Assembly: GCA_003245715.1 (NCBI GenBank)
Contig: QKCJ01000011.1
Span: forward strand, 1 to 64,000
Reading direction: 5' to 3'
From: a bacterium
Lineage (GTDB): Bacteria; Planctomycetota; SZUA-567
DNA: 64,000 nt
Below are positions 54,063 to 62,094 of the stretch, one piece after another. How positions within the stretch are numbered: position 1 is the stretch's first letter; the number at the start of each line of letters is the position of its first letter. The position numbers and the translations under genes are program-made. Below the pieces are notes generated by a model. That model saw nothing but the letters and a program-made list of their open reading frames with translations. It had not been told where the DNA came from and made no database searches.

Positions 54063-55226
54063 ATGACATTTTACGATGAAGAGTTTTCCCGCCGCCTTGC
54101 GGGGATTGAAGAGAAGGGCCTGCTGCGCGGGCTGAATACGGTTGAAGCTACGGGTGGGATCATCAATACCACCGGCGGCCGGATCATCAATCTCTCCTCA
54201 AATGATTATCTTGACCTTGCTAATGACCGGCGGTTAAAAGATGCAGCGATTAAAGCCACAAATGAATGCGGCACAGGCGCAACAGCTTCTCGCCTGATGG
54301 CGGGTAATCTCGCTTTGCATGATGAACTTGAAAGTAAACTGGCTCGCCTTTGCGCGACTGAAGAGGCGCTGGTTTTCGGCAGCGGCTTTCTTGGCAATCT
54401 CGGCGTGCTTAACGCCATTGCCCGGCGGCAGGATATGATAATTGCCGATAAGCTCAACCATGCGAGTCTGATTGACGGTATGGTTATCAGCGGTGCGAAG
54501 AATCTTCGCTACGCACATAATGATATGTCTGCGCTCAAGAAAATACTTGAGACTAAATTGCCGGAGAATGGCATACCGATAATTGTCTCGGATACTATTT
54601 TCAGCATGGACGGTGATCTTGCGCCGGTGGCGGATCTGATTGAGCTGGCGAAAAAATACCGGGCGATGCTGGTGCTTGACGAAGCGCACGCGATTGGAGT
54701 ATTCGGGCATGGCGGGGGTGTAGTGCGCGAGCTTGGAATGTCGCACGAGGTTGATTTTATAATGGGAACGCTTAGTAAATCCCTCGGCAGTTATGGCGGC
54801 TTTGCAGCGTGCAGCGCGGTACTGAAAAAGTATCTGATAAATTCCGCGCGGAGTTTTATTTATTCAACCGGTCTGCCGCCGTCGGTGATGGCTTCAGGTA
54901 TTGCGGCGATTGATGTGCTTGATGAAGAGCCGGGGCTTGGCAAAAAATTATTGGAGTTAACTAAATATTTCAAGGACTCTCTCGCGTCATACGGGATCAG
55001 GGATGAGATCAGTGACAGCCAGATTGTTCCGGTGATGATCGGCGATAATCATGAAACTCTGCGGATTGCGAAAATTCTGCGGGAAGAGAAAATTCTTGCA
55101 ACTGCGATTCGTCCGCCGACAGTGCCGCAAGGTACCTCTCGTCTGCGCATGAGTGTGACGCTTGGGCATAGTGAGAGCGATCTTTCTGAGGTTGCGGCGT
55201 TGATCAGTAAGAGTCTGAATAAATAA
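54063..55226 (+). CDS. bioF: 8-amino-7-oxononanoate synthase
   Basis: 387 residues, alpha-oxoamine synthase (fold-type I PLP). SSNDYLDLAND, GTGATASRLMAGN, FGSGFLGNLGVLNAI, DEAHAIGVFGHGG, the PLP Lys239 in GTLSKSLGSYGG and PPTVPQGTSRLRMSVTLGH are present. It condenses pimeloyl-ACP with alanine, the first step of the biotin ring pathway. First gene of a bioF-bioH-bioC run, 11 nt before the next. No BirA-type operator is visible upstream, and bioA, bioD and bioB are elsewhere. Confidence 0.92.
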   Translation: MTFYDEEFSRRLAGIEEKGLLRGLNTVEATGGIINTTGGRIINLSSNDYLDLANDRRLKDAAIKATNECGTGATASRLMAGNLALHDELESKLARLCATEEALVFGSGFLGNLGVLNAIARRQDMIIADKLNHASLIDGMVISGAKNLRYAHNDMSALKKILETKLPENGIPIIVSDTIFSMDGDLAPVADLIELAKKYRAMLVLDEAHAIGVFGHGGGVVRELGMSHEVDFIMGTLSKSLGSYGGFAACSAVLKKYLINSARSFIYSTGLPPSVMASGIAAIDVLDEEPGLGKKLLELTKYFKDSLASYGIRDEISDSQIVPVMIGDNHETLRIAKILREEKILATAIRPPTVPQGTSRLRMSVTLGHSESDLSEVAALISKSLNK

Positions 55227-55237
55227 AAAAGTAAAGT

Positions 55238-55936
55238 ATGATTGAGAAGAAGTATAGTTATTTTTTTGTCGCAGGCTGGGGCGCGGGGAGTGCTGTCTGG
55301 AACGCGTTAGCCGGTGACGCTGCAGAATTTCTGGCGTGGAATGATATCTTGTCAGGACGCGCTGATATTGCATCGACTATCAAGGCGAGTGAAAAACCGG
55401 TGGTGCTGGTTGGCTGGTCACTTGGCGGGATGCTGGCGCTTGAGAGCTTGCTTAATGATTCGCAAGCGGCTGATAAGGTTGCGCGGCTGATTCTGATTTC
55501 ATCGGCGGCGCGGATGTGTGGTGATGAGAATTATATTGGTGCAGACAGCCGCGCGATAAAGGCGATGCGTTTGCGTCTGCGTAAAAATGTTGACGCGGTG
55601 ATGAGTGACTTTGCGGCGAATTGTTTTGGCGGTGGCGGCATTGATAATGATTTCGCGCAGCAGTATTTAAATATGGCAAACAGTTTTGACGCCGGTGAAT
55701 TGAAGGCTGGGCTTGATTATCTGCTTGAGACAGATTTGCGCGGCAGCCTTGAGAAGATCAATTGTAATATTGAGATTATTCACGGCACCGATGATAAAAT
55801 TATTCCCTTTGCCTGTGCGGAATTTATGGCAGAGAATATTAAAAACGCGAAGCTGCATAAAATAGGGAGTGGTCCGCACGGCCTGCCGTTGACAGCAGCA
55901 GAGCAATTGCGAAGTATTATTTCAGAAGACAAGTGA
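55238..55936 (+). CDS. bioH: BioH-type pimeloyl-ACP methyl ester esterase
   Basis: 232 residues of alpha/beta hydrolase. It shows the start FVAGWGAGSAVWN, the nucleophile elbow VGWSLGG, the acid in HGTDDKIIPF and the catalytic His in GPHGLPL. It would remove the methyl cap from pimeloyl-ACP methyl ester at the end of the fatty-acid detour to pimelate. BioH or a BioG-like replacement cannot be told apart on length alone; the neighbouring bioF and bioC give the role. Its stop overlaps the bioC start by 1 nt (TGATG). Confidence 0.8.
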   Translation: MIEKKYSYFFVAGWGAGSAVWNALAGDAAEFLAWNDILSGRADIASTIKASEKPVVLVGWSLGGMLALESLLNDSQAADKVARLILISSAARMCGDENYIGADSRAIKAMRLRLRKNVDAVMSDFAANCFGGGGIDNDFAQQYLNMANSFDAGELKAGLDYLLETDLRGSLEKINCNIEIIHGTDDKIIPFACAEFMAENIKNAKLHKIGSGPHGLPLTAAEQLRSIISEDK

Positions 55937-56727
55937 TGAGTGAAATAGATAAAAACGCCATAGCCAGAAATTTTTCAGAAGCCTCAGGCACGTACAATTT
56001 CAGTGCGCCTGCGCAGGCTGACATTGCAATAAAACTAGCGGCTTATATCGGGCAGCACAGTAAAGCGACGGTCTGCGGGATGGCAGATTTCGGTTGCGGG
56101 ACGGGGTTTATGTCGGCGCAGCTTCGCCGGCTTTTTCCGACGTCTGAGCTGACCTGTGTTGACCTCGCTCAGGGGATGCTTGAGAAGTGCGAGAAATTTA
56201 TCGGGCAGCATAATGCGAAATTTATCAAGGGCGATATCGAGAATGTCAGCTTTGATGAAGGTTTTGATCTTATCGCTTCGAATTATGTTCTGCAGTGGTC
56301 TGATCGGGTGCGTGCAATCGGCAATATCGAACATCTTCTGAATAGCGGCGGTACAGCTGCGCTGGCGGTGCCGGTTGCCGGATCGTTCAGAGAGCTGCAT
56401 GATGCCTATAAAAAAGTCTGCGGCTATGAGCTTGAAGGAATAAATTATCCTGAGAGCCACGTCTATCTTGATATTTTTACCGGCAACAATTTCAGGATTA
56501 TTCACAGCTCCGAGAATTCTTATACCGTCAAATTCCCATCGGCAATGAGTGCGCTGCGATCGCTTAAGCGTATTGGCGCGAATTTCTCCAGGCATAAAAA
56601 TTATAAATTACTCTCTCCCGGCAAGGTTATTCGTCTGCTTGAAGAGTATGAGAATAAAGCGCGCGGCGATGACGGCAGGGTCGGGCTGACTTATCAGACT
56701 CTTTATGTGATCGCGCAGAAAGACTGA
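55936..56727 (+). CDS. bioC: BioC malonyl-ACP O-methyltransferase
   Basis: 263 residues from the ATG at 55936. The N-terminal IARNFSEASGTYNFSAPAQADIA pattern is typical of BioC (FSxAAxxYDxxAxxQ). The SAM loop MADFGCGTGFMSAQL, acidic TCVDLAQGML and DLIASNYVLQWSD follow. It caps malonyl-ACP with a methyl group so fatty-acid enzymes can build pimelate. It works with the upstream esterase. Last gene of the run, with a terminator 37 nt on. Confidence 0.9.
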   Translation: MSEIDKNAIARNFSEASGTYNFSAPAQADIAIKLAAYIGQHSKATVCGMADFGCGTGFMSAQLRRLFPTSELTCVDLAQGMLEKCEKFIGQHNAKFIKGDIENVSFDEGFDLIASNYVLQWSDRVRAIGNIEHLLNSGGTAALAVPVAGSFRELHDAYKKVCGYELEGINYPESHVYLDIFTGNNFRIIHSSENSYTVKFPSAMSALRSLKRIGANFSRHKNYKLLSPGKVIRLLEEYENKARGDDGRVGLTYQTLYVIAQKD

Positions 56728-56763
56728 TTTGTATAGCGTAGTTCTGTAAAATAAAATGATAAT

Positions 56764-56796
56764 AAAAAAAAGACCCGGCGGCTGGCTGGGTCTTTT
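56764..56796. terminator. Bidirectional terminator after bioC
   Basis: AAAAGACCC-GC pairs with GC-GGGTCTTTT; T-rich on the plus side and A-rich for the minus gene that ends at 56816. Confidence 0.85.
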
Positions 56797-56815
56797 ATCT
56801 TTACCGATTTGATTT

Positions 56816-57373
56816 TTATTTATTCTTTTCAGAGTTTTCATTTTCGATTTTATTGATGCGCTCTTTGAGCTTTTCAATTTCTCTGGCCATCGTGCGAAAG
56901 AGCAGCAGGTCGTTGCGCTGACCCTTGGCGGATTCAACCCGCATATGAATCAGGCAGAGCAGAAAGACCAGTCCGCTGATAATATAAATATCAAAACGCA
57001 GCTTGCCGTAAAGAGCTTCCGGCCATTCAGGCGCAGCCGGTGCGCTGGCGACATTCGGTTTTAGCACATACGCGCTTGCCTGACGGTTATTGGCATTCTC
57101 GATAAGGCTTGGCAGATATTGGGCGCCGAATTTTTCCCACTTTGAATTTTCACCAACCGGGTAGTAATCAAGCTTATCCCAGTACATTAATCCGGCAAAG
57201 AGAAGGATAACGCCGATGATGGTCATGATTGTGATGCGGCTGTAGGCGGAGTGGCCGGAATTTATCAGGCGCTGCAATTCTGCTTCTTCGGCCGATGATG
57301 CGGCGGGAATACGGCTTTCACCGGGTGCGGCGGGAGTCTCTTCACCTGAAGTATTTTCCTGTTGGTTTTCCAT
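56816..57373 (-). CDS. Two-helix membrane protein of unknown function
   Basis: 185 residues. An acidic, Pro/Ala-rich N-terminus (~1-45), membrane helices at ~47-66 and ~128-148, a ~55-residue loop between them, and a charged coiled coil at the C-terminus (EIEKLKERINKIENENSEK). RBS AGGGGAC precedes the ATG. It lies between bioC and queE but in the opposite direction to bio. It resembles small divisome or secretion scaffold proteins in layout only. No family recognised. Confidence 0.7.
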   Translation of the reverse strand: MENQQENTSGEETPAAPGESRIPAASSAEEAELQRLINSGHSAYSRITIMTIIGVILLFAGLMYWDKLDYYPVGENSKWEKFGAQYLPSLIENANNRQASAYVLKPNVASAPAAPEWPEALYGKLRFDIYIISGLVFLLCLIHMRVESAKGQRNDLLLFRTMAREIEKLKERINKIENENSEKNK

Positions 57374-57454
57374 CTTGTCCCCTTTGTGCTGGAAATATTT
57401 CTCTGAAAATTATGTTGTCCGGCCTGCCCTGTCGCCGGTTATATTGTCAATGTT

Positions 57455-58126
57455 TTATTTTGGTTCGCCTCTGGGCCAGATGATTTTGTGAAGCTGCAGT
57501 TGCAGGCGTCCCGGCAGATCATCCCAGAGCATCCACTCGGCAAGCAGCGCCGGAGTAATGTCAACGCTTGGCGAGATAATCGGACTTAAAAGAATCTTGC
57601 AGTGTGCGCTGATACTGTGCTTCTCGATAACTTCGCGCGCGTACTCGTAATCGTTGCGGTCGGCGATAACAAATTTTACTTCATCATCCTCGCGCAGATT
57701 CTGCAGGTTGTACCAGTTCATCTGGCGGCTCATGTCCGAGCTTGGGCATTTGATATCCATGATGCGGATTGTCGGCGCGGGAAGGACGGAGATATCCTGT
57801 GCGCCGTTGGTTTCGACCTGAACCTTATAACCGGAGGCGCCAAGGGCGGCGCAGAGTACGGGCGTGTTTTTCTGCAGCAGCGGCTCACCACCGGTAACGC
57901 AGATCAGATGCGGGCCGAGTTCGTTGACCTTGTCCATAATCTCGGCGATGGTCATGGTTTTGCCGGAGGAGGACTGGGTTGCTTCAAGGGTGTCACACCA
58001 GCGGCAGCGCATGTCACAGCCAGCCAGGCGGATAAAGGTGCAGGGCAGGCCCGCGTTTGAACTTTCACCCTGTATCGAGCGGAAGATTTCAAAAATGTTT
58101 AAGGTAAGTTCGTCTTTGAGTTCCAA
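57455..58126 (-). CDS. queE: 7-carboxy-7-deazaguanine synthase
   Basis: 223 residues from a TTG at 58126, with AAGGA 11 nt upstream. Radical SAM: the IFRSIQGESSNAG start leads to the Cys triad CDMRCRWC (CxxxCxxC). VTGGEPLLQ and VETNGAQDI complete the SAM and substrate site. It makes the 7-deazaguanine core of queuosine. The other que genes are elsewhere. A TTG start may limit translation. Confidence 0.9.
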   Translation of the reverse strand: MELKDELTLNIFEIFRSIQGESSNAGLPCTFIRLAGCDMRCRWCDTLEATQSSSGKTMTIAEIMDKVNELGPHLICVTGGEPLLQKNTPVLCAALGASGYKVQVETNGAQDISVLPAPTIRIMDIKCPSSDMSRQMNWYNLQNLREDDEVKFVIADRNDYEYAREVIEKHSISAHCKILLSPIISPSVDITPALLAEWMLWDDLPGRLQLQLHKIIWPRGEPK

Positions 58127-58263
58127 GTCAGGTATTTCCTTATTTCTTTGAACATCTCAGGAAAAAAGCCGAGGTTATAATAACTTCCGGTAAAGAAAGT
58201 ATAAGCATAGCCGCCTGTTAAATAAAGCTAAAAGTTACAGCGTGCTGCAACTGCGGGATAAAT

Positions 58264-58296
58264 AAAAAACCCGCCGATCAGGGCGGGCTTTATTTT
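58264..58296 (-). terminator. Intrinsic terminator after rpmB
   Basis: AAGCCCGCC on the minus strand pairs with GGCGGGTT, followed by TTTTTATT. Confidence 0.8.
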
Positions 58297-58316
58297 GCGG
58301 AAAATTGCAGCGGCGC

Positions 58317-58586
58317 TTATTTTGCGGCAGCAGCCAGCTGAACCTTGCGGATACCGCGAGGGGCTTTCTCGATCTTGCCCTTCTGAATGCAGCAGGTGCA
58401 GACAGTCATGCGCTTTGCATTGCCATTAACCATAGCGCGAACCTTCTGAAGGTTAGGCTTGAAGGTACGGTTGGTCTTACCAGAGATCTTAGCACCTGAA
58501 CCGCCTTTTTTCTTTGCAGCACCGCGGCGGGCATATTTAACACCAAAGGTGGTCTTTTTTCCGCAGATTTCACATTCGTTTGCCAT
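58317..58586 (-). CDS. rpmB: Ribosomal protein bL28
   Basis: 89 residues. CEICGKKTTFGVKYARRG at the N-terminus and FKPNLQKVRAMVNGNAKRMTVCTCCIQKG are the bL28 core. Cys5/Cys8 and Cys63/Cys66 form a zinc ribbon, so this is the metal-containing (C+) form. Many bacteria also keep a zinc-free paralogue. RBS GGAG precedes the ATG. It has its own promoter and a ~200-nt leader, an arrangement seen for autoregulated ribosomal genes. rpmG is not adjacent. Confidence 0.95.
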   Translation of the reverse strand: MANECEICGKKTTFGVKYARRGAAKKKGGSGAKISGKTNRTFKPNLQKVRAMVNGNAKRMTVCTCCIQKGKIEKAPRGIRKVQLAAAAK

Positions 58587-58824
58587 TTTAGGACTCCTGT
58601 ATAATAAAAATTATTCTCAAATAGTTAAATTCAAAAGCAGTAATATAGTAAACCGTCCAAGCGGTAATCCTCTGCACCGGCCGCTTCTGAATTTCATAAC
58701 CTGTTGAAATATAAGACTTTCAGACAGGCTGTAAAAACGTATAATCAAAACAGCGCCCGGTTTGCATTTCCGGACGCTAATTTGTAGCGGAAGGGTATTA
58801 TTAACAGAAACCCCGTAATGTCAA
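58587..58824 (-). promoter_or_regulatory. rpmB promoter and ~200-nt structured leader
   Basis: On the minus strand TTGACA (58824-58819) and TAATAC (58800-58795), 18 bp apart. The leader then has hairpin AGCG-CCGG/CCGG-CGCT at 58778-58752 close to the start of transcription, and AAGCGG (58686-58681) / CCGCTT (58664-58659) nearer the RBS. A ribosomal-protein leader is possible. Nothing is recognised at 58825-58929. Confidence 0.5.
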
Positions 58825-58929
58825 GAGGTTTTGACAATTTTTACCGGATATCCGGGCAGATTTTGCTCTGCAAATCCGGCGGTGCATGATTAATAAAAGA
58901 TTAAACCGGTAAATCTTGTTGATGACCTC

Positions 58930-60030
58930 CTAAATATGCTGGTGGCTATGTCCGTGGTCATGATTATGTTTATCATGTCCGCTCCGGGGGTTATCTTCCT
59001 CAGGAGGCTCATTCCCGCAGGGGCAGTCGGTTTTTTTACGTTCCTCGATTATTATATGCTTCAGGTTCGGGATACCCTTGAGAAGATTATGAAAATGAGC
59101 GCTACCGTCAGGCTCGCCTTCGTGGTGCAGCAGGACCATTGCGCCAAGTTCCTGGCCGTCAAGCCGCCAGACATGCAGGTCACAGATATGGTTGCGTCCG
59201 TCCTGTTCAAGGCGTGACTTGATCTGCTCGACAGTTGACAGGCTTACATCCGCATCAAGCAGAATCCGGCTGGTCTGCAAGAGCAGGCCGTATGCCCATT
59301 TACTGATTACAACACCTCCCGCAACCCCGACCAGTGAATCAAGAAAAGTAACATCATAGAGCTCCCCGATAAGCAGGGCGATAATGGCAAAAACCGAAGT
59401 CAGCGCGTCGGCGATAACGTGCATATAAGCGGCTTTCAGATTGTGATCGGTATGACGGTCATGTTTGTGGCCGTCATTTTCTGAATGGTTATGTTCATGA
59501 TCGCTGTGTGAATGCCCGTGGTCATGTCCATGGTCGTGATCGCCCTGATGCAGCAGAACTGCGCTTATGATATTGACAATAAGGCCGATTATTGCGACGT
59601 ATAACGCTTCACCGTATAAAATTTTCTCCGGGTGTATCAACCGCTCAAGCGATTCATAGATAATGGTGATACCGACTACGGCAAGCCCCAGCGCACTGGT
59701 GTAGCCAGCCAGAACATTGACCTTGCCTGTGCCGAAGGTAAAGCGCGGGTTGTCACGGTTTTTACGGGCATACCAGTAAGCAAAAAGCGTTATGCCAAGG
59801 GCTGCCGCGTGCGTTCCCATATGCCAACCGTCAGCCAGCAGCGCCATTGATCCCGTCAGCCAGCCGCCACCGACTTCAAACACCATCATCACCAGCGTGA
59901 AAAGCACCACCCAACGGGTGCGACGCTCATTCTTCTTGTGCTGCTCGCTTTCACCGTTCCTGATATAAACGCACTCAGGAAAATCACCATTACTTCCAGC
60001 CGGTAAGCCGGTTATAATTTCATCGCCCAT
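58930..60030 (-). CDS. dmeF: DmeF-like cation diffusion facilitator
   Basis: 366 residues. Six membrane segments and a long His-rich loop (HDHGHDHGHSHSDHEHNH) between helices 4 and 5, plus a His-rich C-terminal tail. Helix 2 has ADGWHMGTHA, where the Asp and His metal ligands are those of the DmeF branch rather than the common DAxHxxxD; helix 5 has HVIADALTS. The cytosolic domain includes HVWRLDG. It exports Co2+, Zn2+ or Ni2+ with the proton gradient. RBS GGAGG. A palindrome over its start site suggests metal control. Confidence 0.88.
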   Translation of the reverse strand: MGDEIITGLPAGSNGDFPECVYIRNGESEQHKKNERRTRWVVLFTLVMMVFEVGGGWLTGSMALLADGWHMGTHAAALGITLFAYWYARKNRDNPRFTFGTGKVNVLAGYTSALGLAVVGITIIYESLERLIHPEKILYGEALYVAIIGLIVNIISAVLLHQGDHDHGHDHGHSHSDHEHNHSENDGHKHDRHTDHNLKAAYMHVIADALTSVFAIIALLIGELYDVTFLDSLVGVAGGVVISKWAYGLLLQTSRILLDADVSLSTVEQIKSRLEQDGRNHICDLHVWRLDGQELGAMVLLHHEGEPDGSAHFHNLLKGIPNLKHIIIEERKKTDCPCGNEPPEEDNPRSGHDKHNHDHGHSHQHI

Positions 60031-60045
60031 AATTGGACCTCCAAG

Positions 60046-60087
60046 TTAGATTGCTCTAATTCTCTCATAAAGTTCTGGTTTGTGCAA
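60046..60087 (-). promoter_or_regulatory. dmeF promoter with palindromic operator
   Basis: On the minus strand TTGCAC (60087-60082) and GAGAAT (60064-60059), 17 bp apart, are followed at once by TTAGA-GCAA-TCTAA (60059-60046), a perfect 5-bp inverted repeat covering the expected start of transcription. Probably a metal-sensing repressor site. Confidence 0.5.
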
Positions 60088-60177
60088 TAGTTATTGTAAA
60101 AAATCAGGGAAGTATTTTTATCCGGGTGGTGGTATCGGGCAATGCAGCCGGGGGATTTTGCAGTGGTATAAAAACAG

Positions 60178-60204
60178 TCAACCCGGCAGGAGAAAGCCGG
60201 GTTG
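60178..60204 (-). terminator. Hairpin after PKD protein gene
   Basis: CAACCCGGC pairs with GCCGGGTTG; a T run lies a few bases further on the minus strand. Confidence 0.55.
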
Positions 60205-60245
60205 TGTACATCTTGGAATAGCTGGGGGTATGGGAAATTTGCATA

Positions 60246-61673
60246 TTATTTTTGTTTTGCGTTATTCTCGTTTGAGAAGAAGCGTGAAAGGAGTCCGCCG
60301 CGACGGGTTGGAACGGCGACCGGGTCGATTCCCGGTATTTCAACATCATTTACCTCGGGCTGGATTTTATCGCCGCCACCCAGACTCATCAGGCCGTTGA
60401 CGTCTCTGGCTACAGTGATAGCGCAGGCGGCCGGTTTGCTCTGCTCTCTGCCGTTATTGACGGTAAGTTCAAAGATATAGATACCTTCCTGTTTGGGGAT
60501 AAACTGCAGGTTTTCCACGGTTGTGGCGCTGGTCTGGACGCGTGGGCCGGCGGTCTGTTTCCACTGGTACTTGAGGGTACGGTTGAGCGGATCAATACCA
60601 AAACCCTTGATTGTGACCTTTGAATTAGGCTCGACAGTGTTATTGCCTGAGGTAGAGGCGATTGGTGTTGTGATTACAGGTTCGGGATTTGAAACCGGAT
60701 TCATGCTGCGTGGTTTTGCCTGCGGGATATTGCAGGAATTGTTGCCGACCTTGCAGGTTGCCTGAGGATTCTGAGCGACTGAGCTTGCGGCGAATTCTTC
60801 AAAGGTTATTGTGCTGGCCTGCTCTGATTTGGGGTTGGTCTGGACTGCTGGCTGAGCCGGGGCTGAAAGGGGCGCAGTTGCTGCAGAGGCTGAAGAAACA
60901 GCTCTGGCATAGGGCTTGGCTTGTTCCTGCTTTGGGGCGGAGTAGTTCTCTATAACTGTTGAGGAGTTGTTATTGTCATTGTAATTATAGGTCTGCGCCG
61001 GGGCGTTATTTTTGCGGATCATAACGCGCTGGGTGCTGCGGACGACTCTGGCCACCGGTGCGGCGTTAGGTTTGATGATCTTCACATTACAGCGGACGGG
61101 TTTACTTTTGACGGTGCCGTCGCTGGTGACAAGCTCAAAAGAATAATCCCCTTCTTCCTGAAAAGAGAGATTGAGAAACGGGGTTTCAGTCTCCTTGGCG
61201 CGGAACATCAGTTTTGGCCCTGAGATCTGATACCATTGATAAGTCAGCGCGTCCCCGTCAGCATCGGAACTGGCAGAAGCATCAAGAAGAATGTTCTCAT
61301 TGATCTTGCCTGAAATACTGCGGTTCATTGCGGCAACAGGCGCACGGTTGAGGCGCTCGACCTCGACATTGACCAGCGCCGGTTCGCTCTTGGCCTTACC
61401 GTCAGATACAACCAGTTCAAAGGTGTAACGACCGGGAACAGCGGCATAAAAGCTTGGCCGGGCGGTTGTTGAGTTGATGAGTTTCACGCGCGGACCGGCA
61501 ACCTGCCGCCAGAAATAACGCAGATTGTCCCCGTCATCATCTGAAGAAGCACTGCCGTCAAGCTGAACAAGGTTCTCGGCAAGCTGCGTATTTGCCGCCT
61601 CACTGGCTGACAACTCAGAAACCAGAACAAAGGCCAGAAGTGTTGTAAAAGCCAGAATTCTCTTCATAAACAT
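60246..61673 (-). CDS. Exported PKD-domain protein
   Basis: 475 residues from the ATG at 61673 (AGGGA just before it). Signal peptide ~1-22. Three PKD-like repeats: LDGSASSDDDGDNLRYFWRQ, LDASASSDADGDALTYQWYQ and KGFGIDPLNRTLKYQWKQ, each followed by a FELVVSDG or FELTVNNG end. A 100-residue Ser/Ala/Thr-rich linker splits repeats 2 and 3. The C-terminus has NDVEIPGIDP, like the IEIPGI units of the 968-residue exported protein. It is likely a surface adhesin or scaffold. Single gene on the minus strand. Confidence 0.8.
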   Translation of the reverse strand: MFMKRILAFTTLLAFVLVSELSASEAANTQLAENLVQLDGSASSDDDGDNLRYFWRQVAGPRVKLINSTTARPSFYAAVPGRYTFELVVSDGKAKSEPALVNVEVERLNRAPVAAMNRSISGKINENILLDASASSDADGDALTYQWYQISGPKLMFRAKETETPFLNLSFQEEGDYSFELVTSDGTVKSKPVRCNVKIIKPNAAPVARVVRSTQRVMIRKNNAPAQTYNYNDNNNSSTVIENYSAPKQEQAKPYARAVSSASAATAPLSAPAQPAVQTNPKSEQASTITFEEFAASSVAQNPQATCKVGNNSCNIPQAKPRSMNPVSNPEPVITTPIASTSGNNTVEPNSKVTIKGFGIDPLNRTLKYQWKQTAGPRVQTSATTVENLQFIPKQEGIYIFELTVNNGREQSKPAACAITVARDVNGLMSLGGGDKIQPEVNDVEIPGIDPVAVPTRRGGLLSRFFSNENNAKQK

Positions 61674-62094
61674 GTTGTTCCCTATCATTTCCCCAGATTA
61701 TTAATAATGTCTGTAGCATTGTGAAATAGCAGCGCAATACCATGAAATATGGCAACTACAACCGTATATCGGCAATTTTTAATGATAAAATTCAACTTTT
61801 TCAGAAAAAAATTTATCGGACCTTCCTCTGTATAACCGGAACGGGTGTCCGATAAACCGTCGGGAAAATATAAGTACCCAGGCAGTTGTAAATAACGTTT
61901 ACAATAATTATGCAATAAGTGGAATATAAGCGTAAAAAAAGCCGTAAATTCAGAACTCGAATGGCAAGCTCGGGTTAGGGCCTTAAGTACAAAGCATGAA
62001 GTAAATTGGGGTCAATTGCCGATTAACCCATGCTGGACTTTTTTCAGATTATAGGGGTATCAGCAAATGATACCAAATTTATGGAGAAAGCGCT
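61674..62094. other. Divergent promoter region between PKD and PelA-like genes
   Basis: 421 nt, AT-rich near the PKD gene. GGTATC-N7-GATACC at 62056-62074 is described separately. No gene recognised. Confidence 0.5.
62056..62074 (+). promoter_or_regulatory. Inverted repeat ahead of the PelA-like start
   Basis: GGTATC (62056-62061) and GATACC (62069-62074) flank AGCAAAT, 21 nt before the TTG start and 8 nt before GGAG. It is an operator or a translation-blocking hairpin. Confidence 0.45.
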
